Source of the DNA: Paenibacillus kribbensis
Lineage (GTDB): Bacteria; Bacillota; Bacilli; Paenibacillales; Paenibacillaceae
Direction: 5' to 3'
Assembly (NCBI RefSeq): GCF_002240415.1
Contig: NZ_CP020028.1
Location: forward strand, 553,501 to 617,500
Length of the DNA stretch: 64,000 bases
This document shows positions 15,138-25,115 of the stretch, piece by piece. Below the pieces are notes generated by a model. The model was not told the origin of the DNA, ran no database searches, and worked only from the letters and a program-made list of their open reading frames with translations. Position 1 is the first letter of the stretch; every line of letters begins with the position of its first letter. The position numbers and the translations under genes are program-made.

Positions 15138-17129
15138 ATGAGTGATATCGTTGTTAGCAACAAGACTTTTGAAATTGAGTCGGAATTCCAACCTCAAGGC
15201 GATCAGCCTCAGGCCATTTTTGAACTGGTAGAGGGGATCTCGGAAGGAAAGAAGCATCAAACGCTGCTGGGTGCTACGGGAACGGGTAAGACATTTACCA
15301 TCGCGCAAACGATTGCCAAGCTGAATCGGCCTACGCTGATTATTGCGCATAATAAGACGCTGGCTGCCCAACTGGCGAGTGAATTTAAGGAGTTTTTCCC
15401 AAACAACTCTGTCGATTATTTTGTCAGCTACTATGACTACTACCAACCGGAAGCGTACATTCCGTCTTCTGATACGTATATTGAGAAGGATTCCAGCATC
15501 AATGAGGAGATTGATAAACTTCGCCACTCGGCCACAAGCTCTCTATTTGAGCGTCGTGATGTTATTATCGTAGCGAGTGTCTCCTGCATTTATGGCCTGG
15601 GGTCGCCGAAAGAATATTCAAGCCTGCTGCTCTCGCTTAGAGTTGGTATGGAGAAACCCCGCAATCAGATTTTGTCCCGCTTGGTCGATATTCAATATCA
15701 GCGGAACGATATCAACTTCGTGCGGGGTACTTTCCGTGTACGGGGAGATGTGGTTGAAATATTCCCGGCTTCCCATGGGGAACATGCCATACGTGTAGAG
15801 CTGTTTGGGGATGAGATCGAACGGATTACCGAAATCAATGTGCTTACGGGTGAATTAATCGGTGAGCGTGAGCATATTGCCATTTTCCCGGCATCTCACT
15901 TCGTTACTCATGAGGATACGATGAGGGTAGCACTGGTCAACATTGAACGTGAGCTTGAGGAGCGGTTAGCGGAGCTGAAGGAACAAGGCAAGCTGCTGGA
16001 GGCACAACGTTTGGAGCAGCGTACCCGCTATGATATCGAAATGATGAGAGAGGTTGGCTTTTGTTCCGGCGTCGAGAATTACTCAGGTCCCCTGACATTC
16101 CGCGAGCGGGGAGCGACGCCGTATACGCTGATGGATTATTTTCCGGATGATATGCTGATCGTCATTGACGAATCCCATGTTACGCTGCCGCAAATTCGGG
16201 CGATGTATAACGGTGACCAGGCGCGTAAAAATGTGCTGGTGGAGCATGGTTTCCGCCTGCCGTCTGCGCTGGATAACCGTCCGTTGAAATTTGAAGAGTT
16301 CGAAGACAAGGTCAATCAGATTATTTACGTATCAGCTACCCCGGGTCCCTACGAGCTGGAGAAATGCAATACGATGGTGCAGCAGATTATTCGTCCTACC
16401 GGGCTTCTTGATCCCATTATTGAGGTACGTCCAAGCAAGGGGCAGATTGACGATCTTATTAATGAGATAAGGCTTCGCATAGAGCGTGAAGAACGGGTAC
16501 TGGTCACCACACTCACGAAGAAGATGTCTGAGGATTTGACAGACTATTTAAAAGAAGTAGGCATCAAGGTCCGATATATGCACTCTGAAATCAAGACACT
16601 GGAGCGGATGGCCATTCTGCGGGATCTGCGCCTGGGCACCTTCGATGTCCTGATCGGGATCAACCTGCTGCGGGAAGGTCTGGATTTACCGGAAGTTTCT
16701 CTGGTTGCAATTTTGGATGCGGACAAAGAAGGCTTCCTGCGTTCTGAACGCTCTCTGATCCAGACGATTGGACGGGCAGCACGGAATAGCGATGGCCGTG
16801 TTATTATGTACGGTGATAAGATTACCGAATCTATGGATAAGGCGATCAAAGAAACCGAACGTCGCCGTGCGATTCAAATTCAGTATAATGAAGAGCATGG
16901 AATTACGCCTCAAACCATCCGCAAAAAGATTCGTGATGTCATTGAAGCAACCAAGGCGACAGAGGCACGGAATGATTACCTTCCTAGTGAGACGGGTAAA
17001 CTTTCCAAGAAGGAGCGTCAATCGCTTATTCAGCGTCTGGAAGCAGAAATGAAGGATGCCGCCAAGAATCTACAGTTCGAGCGGGCCGCCGAGCTGCGTG
17101 ACGCTTTGCTGGAACTGCGGGCCGATTAA
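15138..17129 (+). CDS. uvrB: Excinuclease ABC subunit UvrB
   Basis: Damage-verifying helicase-like subunit of nucleotide excision repair, 663 residues, normal length. Walker A GATGTGKT is at about residues 45-52, the beta-hairpin region [12 protein letters not shown] follows, and helicase motifs include [19 protein letters not shown] and GRAARN. A C-terminal UVR domain ([20 protein letters not shown]) binds UvrC and UvrA. It is followed by uvrA on the same strand after about 170 bases, and is preceded by a LexA-like site, so SOS control is likely. Confidence 0.97.
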   Translation: MSDIVVSNKTFEIESEFQPQGDQPQAIFELVEGISEGKKHQTLLGATGTGKTFTIAQTIAKLNRPTLIIAHNKTLAAQLASEFKEFFPNNSVDYFVSYYDYYQPEAYIPSSDTYIEKDSSINEEIDKLRHSATSSLFERRDVIIVASVSCIYGLGSPKEYSSLLLSLRVGMEKPRNQILSRLVDIQYQRNDINFVRGTFRVRGDVVEIFPASHGEHAIRVELFGDEIERITEINVLTGELIGEREHIAIFPASHFVTHEDTMRVALVNIERELEERLAELKEQGKLLEAQRLEQRTRYDIEMMREVGFCSGVENYSGPLTFRERGATPYTLMDYFPDDMLIVIDESHVTLPQIRAMYNGDQARKNVLVEHGFRLPSALDNRPLKFEEFEDKVNQIIYVSATPGPYELEKCNTMVQQIIRPTGLLDPIIEVRPSKGQIDDLINEIRLRIEREERVLVTTLTKKMSEDLTDYLKEVGIKVRYMHSEIKTLERMAILRDLRLGTFDVLIGINLLREGLDLPEVSLVAILDADKEGFLRSERSLIQTIGRAARNSDGRVIMYGDKITESMDKAIKETERRRAIQIQYNEEHGITPQTIRKKIRDVIEATKATEARNDYLPSETGKLSKKERQSLIQRLEAEMKDAAKNLQFERAAELRDALLELRAD

Positions 17130-17302
17130 GCATGTAGTATAAGAATAAGCTATAAACAAAAGCACATTGAAAATGAAATATTTGAATGTTTTTAACAATA
17201 GTGAGGGCGGCCCATGTGGTCGTTCTCTTGCGATATATCACCTGCATCCATAACCCAGTGGAATATAGCATGACTTGAACTACAGCTAAGGAGATGAAAC
17301 AT

Positions 17303-20164
17303 TTGGCGAATGAAAGCATCATCATCAAAGGCGCACGGGCGCATAATCTCAAAAATATTGACGTGACGATTCCGCGTGATAAATTTGTCGTTCTTACGGG
17401 GCTTAGTGGCTCGGGTAAATCGTCACTGGCTTTCGATACGATCTATGCGGAAGGACAGCGGCGCTACGTGGAATCTCTATCTGCGTATGCACGTCAGTTC
17501 CTCGGACAAATGGAGAAGCCGGATGTCGACTCGATTGATGGTCTGTCTCCTGCGATATCTATTGACCAAAAAACCACCAACCGGAATCCGCGTTCTACTG
17601 TCGGTACGGTTACAGAAATCTATGATTACTTGCGGTTGTTGTTTGCGCGAGTGGGTCACCCTCATTGCCCTGAACACGGCATTGAGATCACATCCCAGAC
17701 CGTTGAACAGATGGTGGATCGCATCATGCAGTATCCTGAAAAGACACGACTGCAAATTTTGGCTCCATTGGTATCCGGACGCAAAGGTGAGCATAAAACA
17801 CTATTCGCGGATATAGCCAAGCAGGGCTTTGTGCGGGTACGTGTCAATGGCGAATTGCGAGAGCTGTCGGAAAAGATAGAGCTGGAGAAGAATAAGAAGC
17901 ATTCGATTGAAGTGGTCGTAGACCGGATCGTGGTCAAGGAAGATGTGCGTGCGCGTCTATCCGACTCGATTGAGACGGCTCTAAAACTGTCAGGTGGCCA
18001 ACTGCTTGTGGATATTATGGGGCAAGAAGAGCTGCGATTTAGCTCTAATTTTGCGTGCCCGATTTGCGGTTTTAGCATAGATGAGCTGACCCCGCGGATG
18101 TTCTCTTTTAACAATCCGTTTGGTGCTTGCCCGGATTGTGACGGATTGGGTGCTAAAATGGTAGTGGACCCTGATTTGCTCATTCCCGATCCTCAAAAGA
18201 GCGTGGAGGAGGGAGCATTTCAGGCCTGGAGTGGTGGAACTTCCACTTATTATCCGCAATTTTTACAGTCGGTATGCGAGCATTTCGGTATTCCGCAGGA
18301 TGTTCCTGTTAGCCAATTGACCACAGAGCAAATGAACATCATTTTACACGGGACGGCTGACCAGAAGATTCGGTTCCGTTACGAAAATGATTTTGGTCAA
18401 CGCAAGGAAGCCTATGTGACCTTTGAGGGAATCATTCCGAATCTGGAGCGCCGTTATCGTGACACAGCTTCTGATGGTATCCGTGAATTTATTGAAGGCT
18501 TCATGAGCGCCAAACCATGTAACACCTGTAAGGGACACCGCCTGAAGAAAGAGAGCCTGGCGGTAACCATTCAGGAGCAAAATATCGCCTATGTGACTGA
18601 TTTGTCCATCACAGAAGCGGCTCACTTTTTTCAAACGCTGGAGCTGAGTGAGAAGGAGAAATCGATTGCCAATCTCATTTTAAAAGAAATTAACAGCCGT
18701 TTGGGCTTCCTGGTCAATGTCGGTCTGGAATATTTGACATTAAGCCGTTCCGCAGGAACGTTGTCCGGTGGTGAGGCACAGCGTATTCGGCTGGCGACAC
18801 AAATTGGGTCCAGTCTAATGGGCGTGCTCTATATTTTGGACGAGCCTAGTATCGGATTGCACCAGCGAGACAATGACCGCCTGATTAGTGCTTTGGAGCA
18901 TATGCGGAATCTCGGAAATACGTTGATTGTGGTGGAGCATGACGAAGATACAATGATGGCGGCGGACTATATCATTGATATTGGACCGGGAGCAGGAATC
19001 CATGGCGGGATGATCATGTCCCAGGGGACCCCGCAGGAAGTCATGGAAGATCCGAACTCCTTGACAGGGCAATATTTGAGCGGGCGCAAGTTCATTCCGG
19101 TCAATACCGAACGGCGCAAGCCTGCGGATAAGTGGCTGGAGGTTCGCGGGGCCAAGGAGAACAACCTCAAAAATTTGAATGTTAAAATTCCGTTAGGTGT
19201 GTTTACCGCTGTTACTGGCGTATCCGGTTCTGGCAAGTCAACACTGGTCAACGAAATCCTGTACAAAACGCTGGCGCGTGATCTGAACCGGGCGAGAGTA
19301 CGTCCGGGCCAGCATAAGGAAATTCGCGGGCTTGAGCATATTGATAAGGTTGTTGATATTGATCAGTCTCCGATCGGCCGTACGCCGCGTTCCAATCCTG
19401 CGACCTACACCGGGGTATTTGATGATATTCGTGATTTGTTTTCAAAAACAAATGAGGCCAAGATCCGAGGTTACCAAAAAGGTCGCTTTAGCTTTAACAT
19501 TAAAGGTGGTCGCTGTGAAGCTTGTAAAGGTGACGGCATAATCAAGATTGAGATGCATTTCCTGCCGGATGTGTACGTCCCGTGCGAAGTGTGCAAAGGC
19601 AAACGGTATAATCGGGAGACCTTAGAGGTTAAATACAAGGGCAAAAGTATTGCTGATATACTGGATATGACGGTAGAGGACGCGACAGAGTTTTTTGAAA
19701 ATATCCCGAAGATTCATCGCAAGATTCAGACGCTGATGGATGTAGGCTTGGGTTATGTCAAGCTGGGTCAGCCTGCGACTACCCTGTCTGGAGGTGAAGC
19801 TCAGCGCGTGAAGCTGGCTTCTGAGCTGTATCGTCGCAGCACAGGCAAAACGATCTATATTTTGGACGAGCCGACAACCGGTCTGCACGTTCACGATATT
19901 GACCGATTATTGATGGTACTGCATCGTTTGGTTGATTCAGGAGAGACGGTGCTGGTTATTGAGCATAATCTGGATGTGATTAAGACAGCCGATTATTTGA
20001 TTGATCTGGGACCGGAAGGCGGAAGCGGCGGTGGAACGATCTTGGCTACTGGAACACCGGAGCAGCTCGTGAAAGTGGAAGAATCGTATACAGGCCGATA
20101 TTTAAAACCAATCCTTGAACGGGATACGGAGCGCAGCCAAGCGCTTCAGACCGTTGATCTATAG
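17303..20164 (+). CDS. uvrA: Excinuclease ABC subunit UvrA
   Basis: Damage-recognising ABC-type ATPase of nucleotide excision repair, 953 residues. Two Walker A motifs ([18 protein letters not shown]), two signature/Walker B regions (LSGGEAQR with [18 protein letters not shown] with [10 protein letters not shown]) and cysteine pairs of the zinc modules (CPICGF, CPDCDG, CEACKG, CEVCKG) are all present. The TTG at 17303 ([10 protein letters not shown]) is chosen because AAGGAG precedes it by nine bases; the ATG at 17294 abuts that site. Confidence 0.97.
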   Translation: MANESIIIKGARAHNLKNIDVTIPRDKFVVLTGLSGSGKSSLAFDTIYAEGQRRYVESLSAYARQFLGQMEKPDVDSIDGLSPAISIDQKTTNRNPRSTVGTVTEIYDYLRLLFARVGHPHCPEHGIEITSQTVEQMVDRIMQYPEKTRLQILAPLVSGRKGEHKTLFADIAKQGFVRVRVNGELRELSEKIELEKNKKHSIEVVVDRIVVKEDVRARLSDSIETALKLSGGQLLVDIMGQEELRFSSNFACPICGFSIDELTPRMFSFNNPFGACPDCDGLGAKMVVDPDLLIPDPQKSVEEGAFQAWSGGTSTYYPQFLQSVCEHFGIPQDVPVSQLTTEQMNIILHGTADQKIRFRYENDFGQRKEAYVTFEGIIPNLERRYRDTASDGIREFIEGFMSAKPCNTCKGHRLKKESLAVTIQEQNIAYVTDLSITEAAHFFQTLELSEKEKSIANLILKEINSRLGFLVNVGLEYLTLSRSAGTLSGGEAQRIRLATQIGSSLMGVLYILDEPSIGLHQRDNDRLISALEHMRNLGNTLIVVEHDEDTMMAADYIIDIGPGAGIHGGMIMSQGTPQEVMEDPNSLTGQYLSGRKFIPVNTERRKPADKWLEVRGAKENNLKNLNVKIPLGVFTAVTGVSGSGKSTLVNEILYKTLARDLNRARVRPGQHKEIRGLEHIDKVVDIDQSPIGRTPRSNPATYTGVFDDIRDLFSKTNEAKIRGYQKGRFSFNIKGGRCEACKGDGIIKIEMHFLPDVYVPCEVCKGKRYNRETLEVKYKGKSIADILDMTVEDATEFFENIPKIHRKIQTLMDVGLGYVKLGQPATTLSGGEAQRVKLASELYRRSTGKTIYILDEPTTGLHVHDIDRLLMVLHRLVDSGETVLVIEHNLDVIKTADYLIDLGPEGGSGGGTILATGTPEQLVKVEESYTGRYLKPILERDTERSQALQTVDL

Positions 20165-20187
20165 ATAGGATTAGCGTATGTTTTGGA

Positions 20188-20257
20188 AGCCCTGCACAGG
20201 CAGGAAGGCGGAATACGAATTAGCGTATTTAGGCCTTTCCCTTGGCAGGGCTTTATT
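20188..20257 (+). terminator. Terminator after uvrA
   Basis: Long imperfect stem closed by AGCCCTGC (20188-20195) and GCAGGGCT (20245-20252), followed by a T/A-rich tail. Confidence 0.7.
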
Positions 20258-20573
20258 ATTTTTGAAAAAAAGAAAACTTTTATCAATTTCTTGCGTTAAA
20301 GCATGTGACAGCTAGTTTGCCAAGCGCTGGAATAATAAATCTATAGTTATATTCATCGACAGAAAGTTCTGAGTTGTCTCTCTATTTTGGAGTTGCGAAT
20401 GTTTAGGCTCGGACTTGAAGAGGTAAATATTTAACTCATAAGTATATGGCATCAACAAAGCTCCGTGCCCCGTGACAACCATTCCAAGTTGAAGCGAAAC
20501 CGTCTGTAGTCTGATCACGTCCAAGGTTTATAAAACATCTCTGAGGTAAAGTCATGAAGGGAGCTGGAACGTT
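20258..20573. other. Intergenic region before secreted-protein gene
   Basis: About 315 bases in which I see no supported gene, RNA or clear promoter. Short frames here lack ribosome sites. Confidence 0.5.
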
Positions 20574-21785
20574 TTGAAGATTATGCAAAACAGAGTTCTA
20601 CGTACACGTGTATATGCATGGGCGGCAGGAATTACTTTAGCGGCATGTGTGATGGGATATAGTGCTTCACCATCCTATGCATCAGAGGTATCTCAAGCAC
20701 TTGTGCCCAAGCAAGCCGAGATTGAAACCAGTGCGGCGCTTGGAAGCATTAAGGATGTAGACAACGCCTACGATTATATCCAGCCCACGGCGAACGGTGG
20801 ATTTTTAATTCTGGATATCGAGGACGATTTAGAGGCAAGTGTAGTGCATGTTACATATGGCAAGCTGGACAGCTCTCTGGAGAGTGTATGGAAGCACCAG
20901 CAGGAATTGAACGTGCAACCGGGAACGAGCACTAGGGGGGTGCAGCGGGAAACGCCAGATGGTGGCATGCTGTTTTTGACTGACTATACCCAACCGAACG
21001 GAATACAAGATTTACAGGCTACACGATTGGACAACGATGGAAATGCTGTGTGGTCCAAAACGTTGCAAACAGATGGTTTGATATCCCATGGACAGGATTC
21101 CCGGATAGGTTTGGAACCGCTTGCGGACGGAGGTTTTCTGGTCTCCTCTCTGAACCGTCCGGAGCAGACTTTCACTGTGCTCAAATATACAGGAGATGGC
21201 GATATCCAATGGAATCGAACGACGACCGGGGTGAACTCGGGTTGGCTGGTTGGCAGCTACAATGGATATTATGCGCTTATGAACAGCTTGGATGGCCCGA
21301 TAGGGGTACAAGCAGATGTATATGGTCGCGATATGCGTGATATCCATTTGGATTTGGGCTCAGGCAAGGACATTGCAGCCGTACGTGAGCTGCCCAGTGG
21401 TCATATTGCTGTAACGGGACTTAAAGGAAACAGCAAGCGCACACAGGTTTTAAGCAATGGTCTGCAATTGTTTGGCAATACAGAGGACTATCCGGCTGAC
21501 AGGGTGTACCTGCCTGAAGAACAGCTGTACGTTCAGTTCAGTGATCGATATGATCCACTGGGAAAAACCACGAAGATGCATGGAATCACCATCACAGGCT
21601 TGGAAGGAAACGGGACAAAGAAGTGGGAAACCACGACTCATTATAAGGAAGACAATTCCTTTGGCATCCGATATGATACGGGCTTGATATATAAAATACC
21701 ATCAGGCTACGCGGTGGTAACATCTACATCAGGTGCCCGGAAACCAACAGTGCTCGATTTTGCGAAAATATTGATGCCGGAGTAA
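20574..21785 (+). CDS. Secreted protein with propeller-like repeats, unknown function
   Basis: 403-residue exported protein. The N-terminus is basic, followed by a hydrophobic stretch (WAAGITLAACVMGYSA) and a likely cleavage after SYA. The mature part carries repeated short beta motifs such as RLDNDGNAVWSKTL, KYTGDGDIQWNRT and EGNGTKKWETT, which resemble blades of PQQ/WD-type beta-propellers. The TTG at 20574 (GGGAG ten bases upstream) or the ATG at 20583 may be the start. No enzymatic motif is seen; fold and role are guesses. Confidence 0.7.
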   Translation: MKIMQNRVLRTRVYAWAAGITLAACVMGYSASPSYASEVSQALVPKQAEIETSAALGSIKDVDNAYDYIQPTANGGFLILDIEDDLEASVVHVTYGKLDSSLESVWKHQQELNVQPGTSTRGVQRETPDGGMLFLTDYTQPNGIQDLQATRLDNDGNAVWSKTLQTDGLISHGQDSRIGLEPLADGGFLVSSLNRPEQTFTVLKYTGDGDIQWNRTTTGVNSGWLVGSYNGYYALMNSLDGPIGVQADVYGRDMRDIHLDLGSGKDIAAVRELPSGHIAVTGLKGNSKRTQVLSNGLQLFGNTEDYPADRVYLPEEQLYVQFSDRYDPLGKTTKMHGITITGLEGNGTKKWETTTHYKEDNSFGIRYDTGLIYKIPSGYAVVTSTSGARKPTVLDFAKILMPE

Positions 21786-21800
21786 TCCGGTGTCTTTTTT
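21776..21800 (+). terminator. Short terminator overlapping the stop of the secreted-protein gene
   Basis: CCGGA-GTAA-TCCGG stem with the stop codon in the loop, followed shortly by seven T. Confidence 0.5.
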
Positions 21801-21839
21801 TGCGAGTCCCCGAGGGCGATATTGAATAGTTGTGGCCAT

Positions 21840-21879
21840 AAAAAAACAGCCTGCTTGTATATGAGATACAAACAGGCTG
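21840..21879 (-). terminator. Terminator of the sulfite/nitrite reductase gene
   Basis: On the minus strand, CAGCCTGTTTGTAT and ATACAAGCAGGCTG form a stem with one mismatch, followed by a T-run. Confidence 0.85.
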
Positions 21880-21894
21880 ATATTGGATCCGTAT

Positions 21895-23520
21895 CTAGGA
21901 TGCAACGATGCTGGACTGTAAAATGTCAGACAGCTTTTCCTGGAAAGCCGGAATACCCACACGTTGTACATACGCGTAAAAGCTTTCACCAGGGTTCCGA
22001 TTTTCTTTGTAGTACAGAATGAGTTCTGCCAGGACAGGTCCAACCTGGTCCCCGCGCACGCGGCCCTTGAGTGCCTTGTTGAGTTGGGCACCTGATCCGA
22101 GTGCTCCGCCGACCGCGATGTCGAACGCATCGACCAAGCCTTCGGGGGTTTTAAGAAGCGAGCCCTGCAAGCCGATGTCCGCAATATGCTTTTGACCACA
22201 GGAATTTGGGCAGCCAATAAAATGAATACGCACTTTTTCATCCAAATCGACATGCTGATCCAAATACTCGGCCACGTCAACCGCCCGTTTTTTGGTCTCC
22301 ACAATTGCCAGATTGCAGAATTCATTCCCTGTGCACGATACCGTGCGGCTCATAAAATGCTTGGGCTGTGGTGTCAGGCGCTGCAATACAGGAGCTTTCA
22401 GCAACTCATCCACTTGGTCGTCCGGTACGCCACTCAGCAGTATATTTTGGGACATGGTGGTACGAATCTGTCCATCACCATAGCGATCAGCGAGATCAGC
22501 CAGTTCATGCAGCTCGTCAGCGCTCAGACGGCCGACAGGCACGTTCAGACCGACATAATTCAGGCCCTTCTGGGCTTGAGGATGTACACCGTCAAAATAG
22601 GCGGCTTGCCAGCCGATCGTTTTGTCCTCACCTCGTCCCGGCATTTCGCCGATATACTCAGTGAGCTTAGTCAGGAACTTTTCCGGGCCCCAATCGGCGA
22701 CGAGGAATTTCAGACGGGCATGATGCCGTTTTTCACGATAGCCGTAGTCACGGAAAATGGTTGTGACGGCAATAGCAACCTTTAGTACCTCCTCAGGGCG
22801 AACAAACAGATCCAGTGACTGCGCCAAGTGTGGCTTGGCGGATAAACCTCCCCCAACCATCGCATGGAAGCCGACTACTTCTTTCCCGTCGATGATTTTG
22901 GTGGCTGGCGTGAAGGACAAATCGTTAATTTCAGCCTGTGCGTTGTTGTACGTATTGCCGGAGATCGACATCTTGTACTTGCGCGGCAGATTGGAGAAGT
23001 CCCGATTTAATAAGAAAAAACGGTTCACCTCATCGACAATCTCTCTGGTATCGACCAATTCATTGGGATCAATGCCAGCCAGCGGGTTGCCGACAATGGT
23101 ACGCGGGCAATCTCCACAGGCTTCAAAGGAATACAAATCGACTTTTTCCAGTCGCTCGAAAATATCGGGCAAGCTTTCAACCGTCAACCAGTGAAATTGA
23201 ATGGCCTGACGAGTGGTGACATCCACAAGACCGCGTCCATATAGCGTGGATATGTCGGCCAGCGCATGTGCCTGTGCTGAAGTCATAATACCTGTGTTGA
23301 TGCGGACACGCATCATAAAATGACCATCCTTGGGCTTTTGCTGATAGACACCAGCCCATTTGAAACGGTCCATATCGTCCGCAGAGATCGAGTCATAGCC
23401 TTCGTTTGCATAGTTTTCAATAATGGTGCGTATAACGTCGAGCCCGTCTTTTTCCAGCTTGACCAGCTCAAATTTGTTTAGCTTATCTGGATGAGCAGTC
23501 CAGATTGGTTCATAGGCCAT
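21895..23520 (-). CDS. Ferredoxin-type nitrite/sulfite reductase hemoprotein
   Basis: Siroheme/[4Fe-4S] enzyme catalysing the six-electron reduction of sulfite (or nitrite), 541 residues. Two ferredoxin-like halves are present. The cofactor cysteines are Cys396 and Cys402 (SCTGNEFC) and Cys437 and Cys441 (GCPNSCG), and arginine-rich siroheme contacts such as TTRQAIQFHWL are visible. The start at 23520 (MAYEPIW) is chosen because AAGGAGG lies just upstream; the in-frame ATG at 23538 precedes that site. The gene is monocistronic with its own terminator. Sulfite is the more likely substrate given its stand-alone context, but sequence alone does not decide. Confidence 0.88.
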   Translation of the reverse strand: MAYEPIWTAHPDKLNKFELVKLEKDGLDVIRTIIENYANEGYDSISADDMDRFKWAGVYQQKPKDGHFMMRVRINTGIMTSAQAHALADISTLYGRGLVDVTTRQAIQFHWLTVESLPDIFERLEKVDLYSFEACGDCPRTIVGNPLAGIDPNELVDTREIVDEVNRFFLLNRDFSNLPRKYKMSISGNTYNNAQAEINDLSFTPATKIIDGKEVVGFHAMVGGGLSAKPHLAQSLDLFVRPEEVLKVAIAVTTIFRDYGYREKRHHARLKFLVADWGPEKFLTKLTEYIGEMPGRGEDKTIGWQAAYFDGVHPQAQKGLNYVGLNVPVGRLSADELHELADLADRYGDGQIRTTMSQNILLSGVPDDQVDELLKAPVLQRLTPQPKHFMSRTVSCTGNEFCNLAIVETKKRAVDVAEYLDQHVDLDEKVRIHFIGCPNSCGQKHIADIGLQGSLLKTPEGLVDAFDIAVGGALGSGAQLNKALKGRVRGDQVGPVLAELILYYKENRNPGESFYAYVQRVGIPAFQEKLSDILQSSIVAS

Positions 23521-23568
23521 CCTGTTAACCTCCTTCATTTTATTTCCGACAATATAACTAAGATATAA

Positions 23569-23583
23569 TGTGATGGTATCACA
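23569..23583. promoter_or_regulatory. Palindrome upstream of the reductase gene
   Basis: TGTGATGGTATCACA, i.e. TGTGA-N5-TCACA, about 50 bases before the reductase start. It could be a LysR- or Crp/Fnr-like operator, though the classic Crp/Fnr spacer is six or four bases depending on the family, so no assignment is made. Confidence 0.4.
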
Positions 23584-23701
23584 ATTGGTTGTGCCCGTAA
23601 ACGAAGGAATGGCCCAAACGGTATAACGATTATTTATCGTTTTTGCTTATTTTTTTGATATAAGGATTTGGTAATTTCATAATATAAATAGTAAATGAGG
23701 G

Positions 23702-23744
23702 CAAACGGCGCCTTTTAAGAAAAAGATAGGGCTTAAAGCGTTTG
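23702..23744. promoter_or_regulatory. Inverted repeat upstream of HtrA-like gene
   Basis: CAAACG...CTTTTAAG pairs with CTTAAAG...CGTTTG around an A-rich loop, 75 bases before the protease start. It is a possible operator or leader hairpin. Confidence 0.3.
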
Positions 23745-23819
23745 TATGCATATCCCCTCTATGGTAGATTTGGACTAACTGATAGAACAGGGTTATGTTA
23801 GAGAGGAAATGGTGAGTGT

Positions 23820-25067
23820 ATGCGTAAAATGGGGAAAAGAGCGATTGTTCTGGCTTTAGGCAGCGCTTTGTGTATTTCTGGAACGGCAGGTGCAGCCAGC
23901 AGTGGAGCTGCTCTGAAGGCCAAAGTCATTAATGGCGGGGTCTATGTCAACGTAAGCGATATGAATAAAGCATTGGGAACTAGCGGCGCATATAACAGTG
24001 CGAATGGTACATATACATTATCGGCCGATCGTGTGCCGCAGGTCATTAAAAATGTGTCTCCTTCTGTGGTTGGTATCATCGGCCGTTCAGCCACAGGAGA
24101 AACAGTAGCGGGAGGAGATCGGTACAATCTGGCTCACGGCACGGGTGTCATCATTCGGACAGATGGATGGATTGTCACGAATGCGCATGTTATCGAAGGA
24201 TTAGGTGATGCCGTGGTCGTAACCTCGGACGGAAAATCCTATGGAATCACCGACAGCTACAGTGATCCGGTCAGTGATTTGGCATTAGTTAAAATCAAGG
24301 CAAGCGGCCTCAAGCCCGCAACCTTGGCAGCCTCCACGAACAGTCTGCAGGTGGGTGAGCAGGTAGTGGCTATCGGTACACCGATCTCGTTTTCACTCCG
24401 CAATTCAGCAACCTCGGGTGTCGTTAGCGGACTGAACCGTGGTGTCAACGCTGCTTATCGTCTGATCCAAAGTGATACAGCGATCAATCCCGGCAACAGC
24501 GGCGGTCCGCTAGTCAATCTCAAAGGCGAGGTTATCGGGATCAATACGATGAAATTTTCGGCGGTCGGTATTGAAAATATGGGCTTTTCGATTCCAGCGG
24601 ATACGGTAAAATACGTCATCAGCCAATTTTTCAAATACGGCGAGGTTCGGCGTGCCAGTCTTGGCTTGGGGCTGGAAGAGAGCTGGTCAGCTATCGTCGG
24701 CTTGCCTACCGAGGACCCTTTGAAAGTTACGAAAATTACTTCGGCGAACGCTGTTCAGGCCAAAATCAAGGAAGGCGATGAGCTGTACAGCATTAACGGA
24801 AAGCGTGTAGCTTCCGCAATCGACGTCAATGAGTTGCTTAAAAGCTATCAGCCGGGTCAAACGGTGAGTGTACTTATGCAGTCGGATGGTGATATTGTGA
24901 AGCGAAAGCTGGTATTGACACAGGATAATGGTGAAATCTATGATTCCATTCAGTCAGGGGAAGATCTTGAGGATTCGAATGAATCGGATTCTGTCGAAGA
25001 TGGCGGCAAAGCGCCTTCCAAGGAAGCATCAGAGTCAGTTCAAGAGACCGCTGTTACTGGAAAGTGA
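23820..25067 (+). CDS. Secreted HtrA/DegP-like serine protease with stalk and PDZ domains
   Basis: Exported quality-control protease, 415 residues. After a signal peptide (MRKMGKRAIVLALG, cleavage near GAAS) comes a short copper-amine-oxidase-like stalk segment (KVINGGVYVNVSDMNKAL), then a trypsin-like S1C domain with the triad His123 (TNAHVI), Asp153 (SDLALVK) and Ser227 (GNSGGPL). A PDZ domain lies at about residues 285-365, and the acidic tail is low-complexity. Unlike HtrA/HtrB of Bacillus it has a cleavable signal rather than an internal membrane anchor. It sits 48 bases before another stalk-domain protein, suggesting joint expression. Confidence 0.88.
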   Translation: MRKMGKRAIVLALGSALCISGTAGAASSGAALKAKVINGGVYVNVSDMNKALGTSGAYNSANGTYTLSADRVPQVIKNVSPSVVGIIGRSATGETVAGGDRYNLAHGTGVIIRTDGWIVTNAHVIEGLGDAVVVTSDGKSYGITDSYSDPVSDLALVKIKASGLKPATLAASTNSLQVGEQVVAIGTPISFSLRNSATSGVVSGLNRGVNAAYRLIQSDTAINPGNSGGPLVNLKGEVIGINTMKFSAVGIENMGFSIPADTVKYVISQFFKYGEVRRASLGLGLEESWSAIVGLPTEDPLKVTKITSANAVQAKIKEGDELYSINGKRVASAIDVNELLKSYQPGQTVSVLMQSDGDIVKRKLVLTQDNGEIYDSIQSGEDLEDSNESDSVEDGGKAPSKEASESVQETAVTGK

Positions 25068-25115
25068 ACGAAAACGGATCTTGAATCCATCAAATATAGC
25101 TAAAGGGAGATTACT

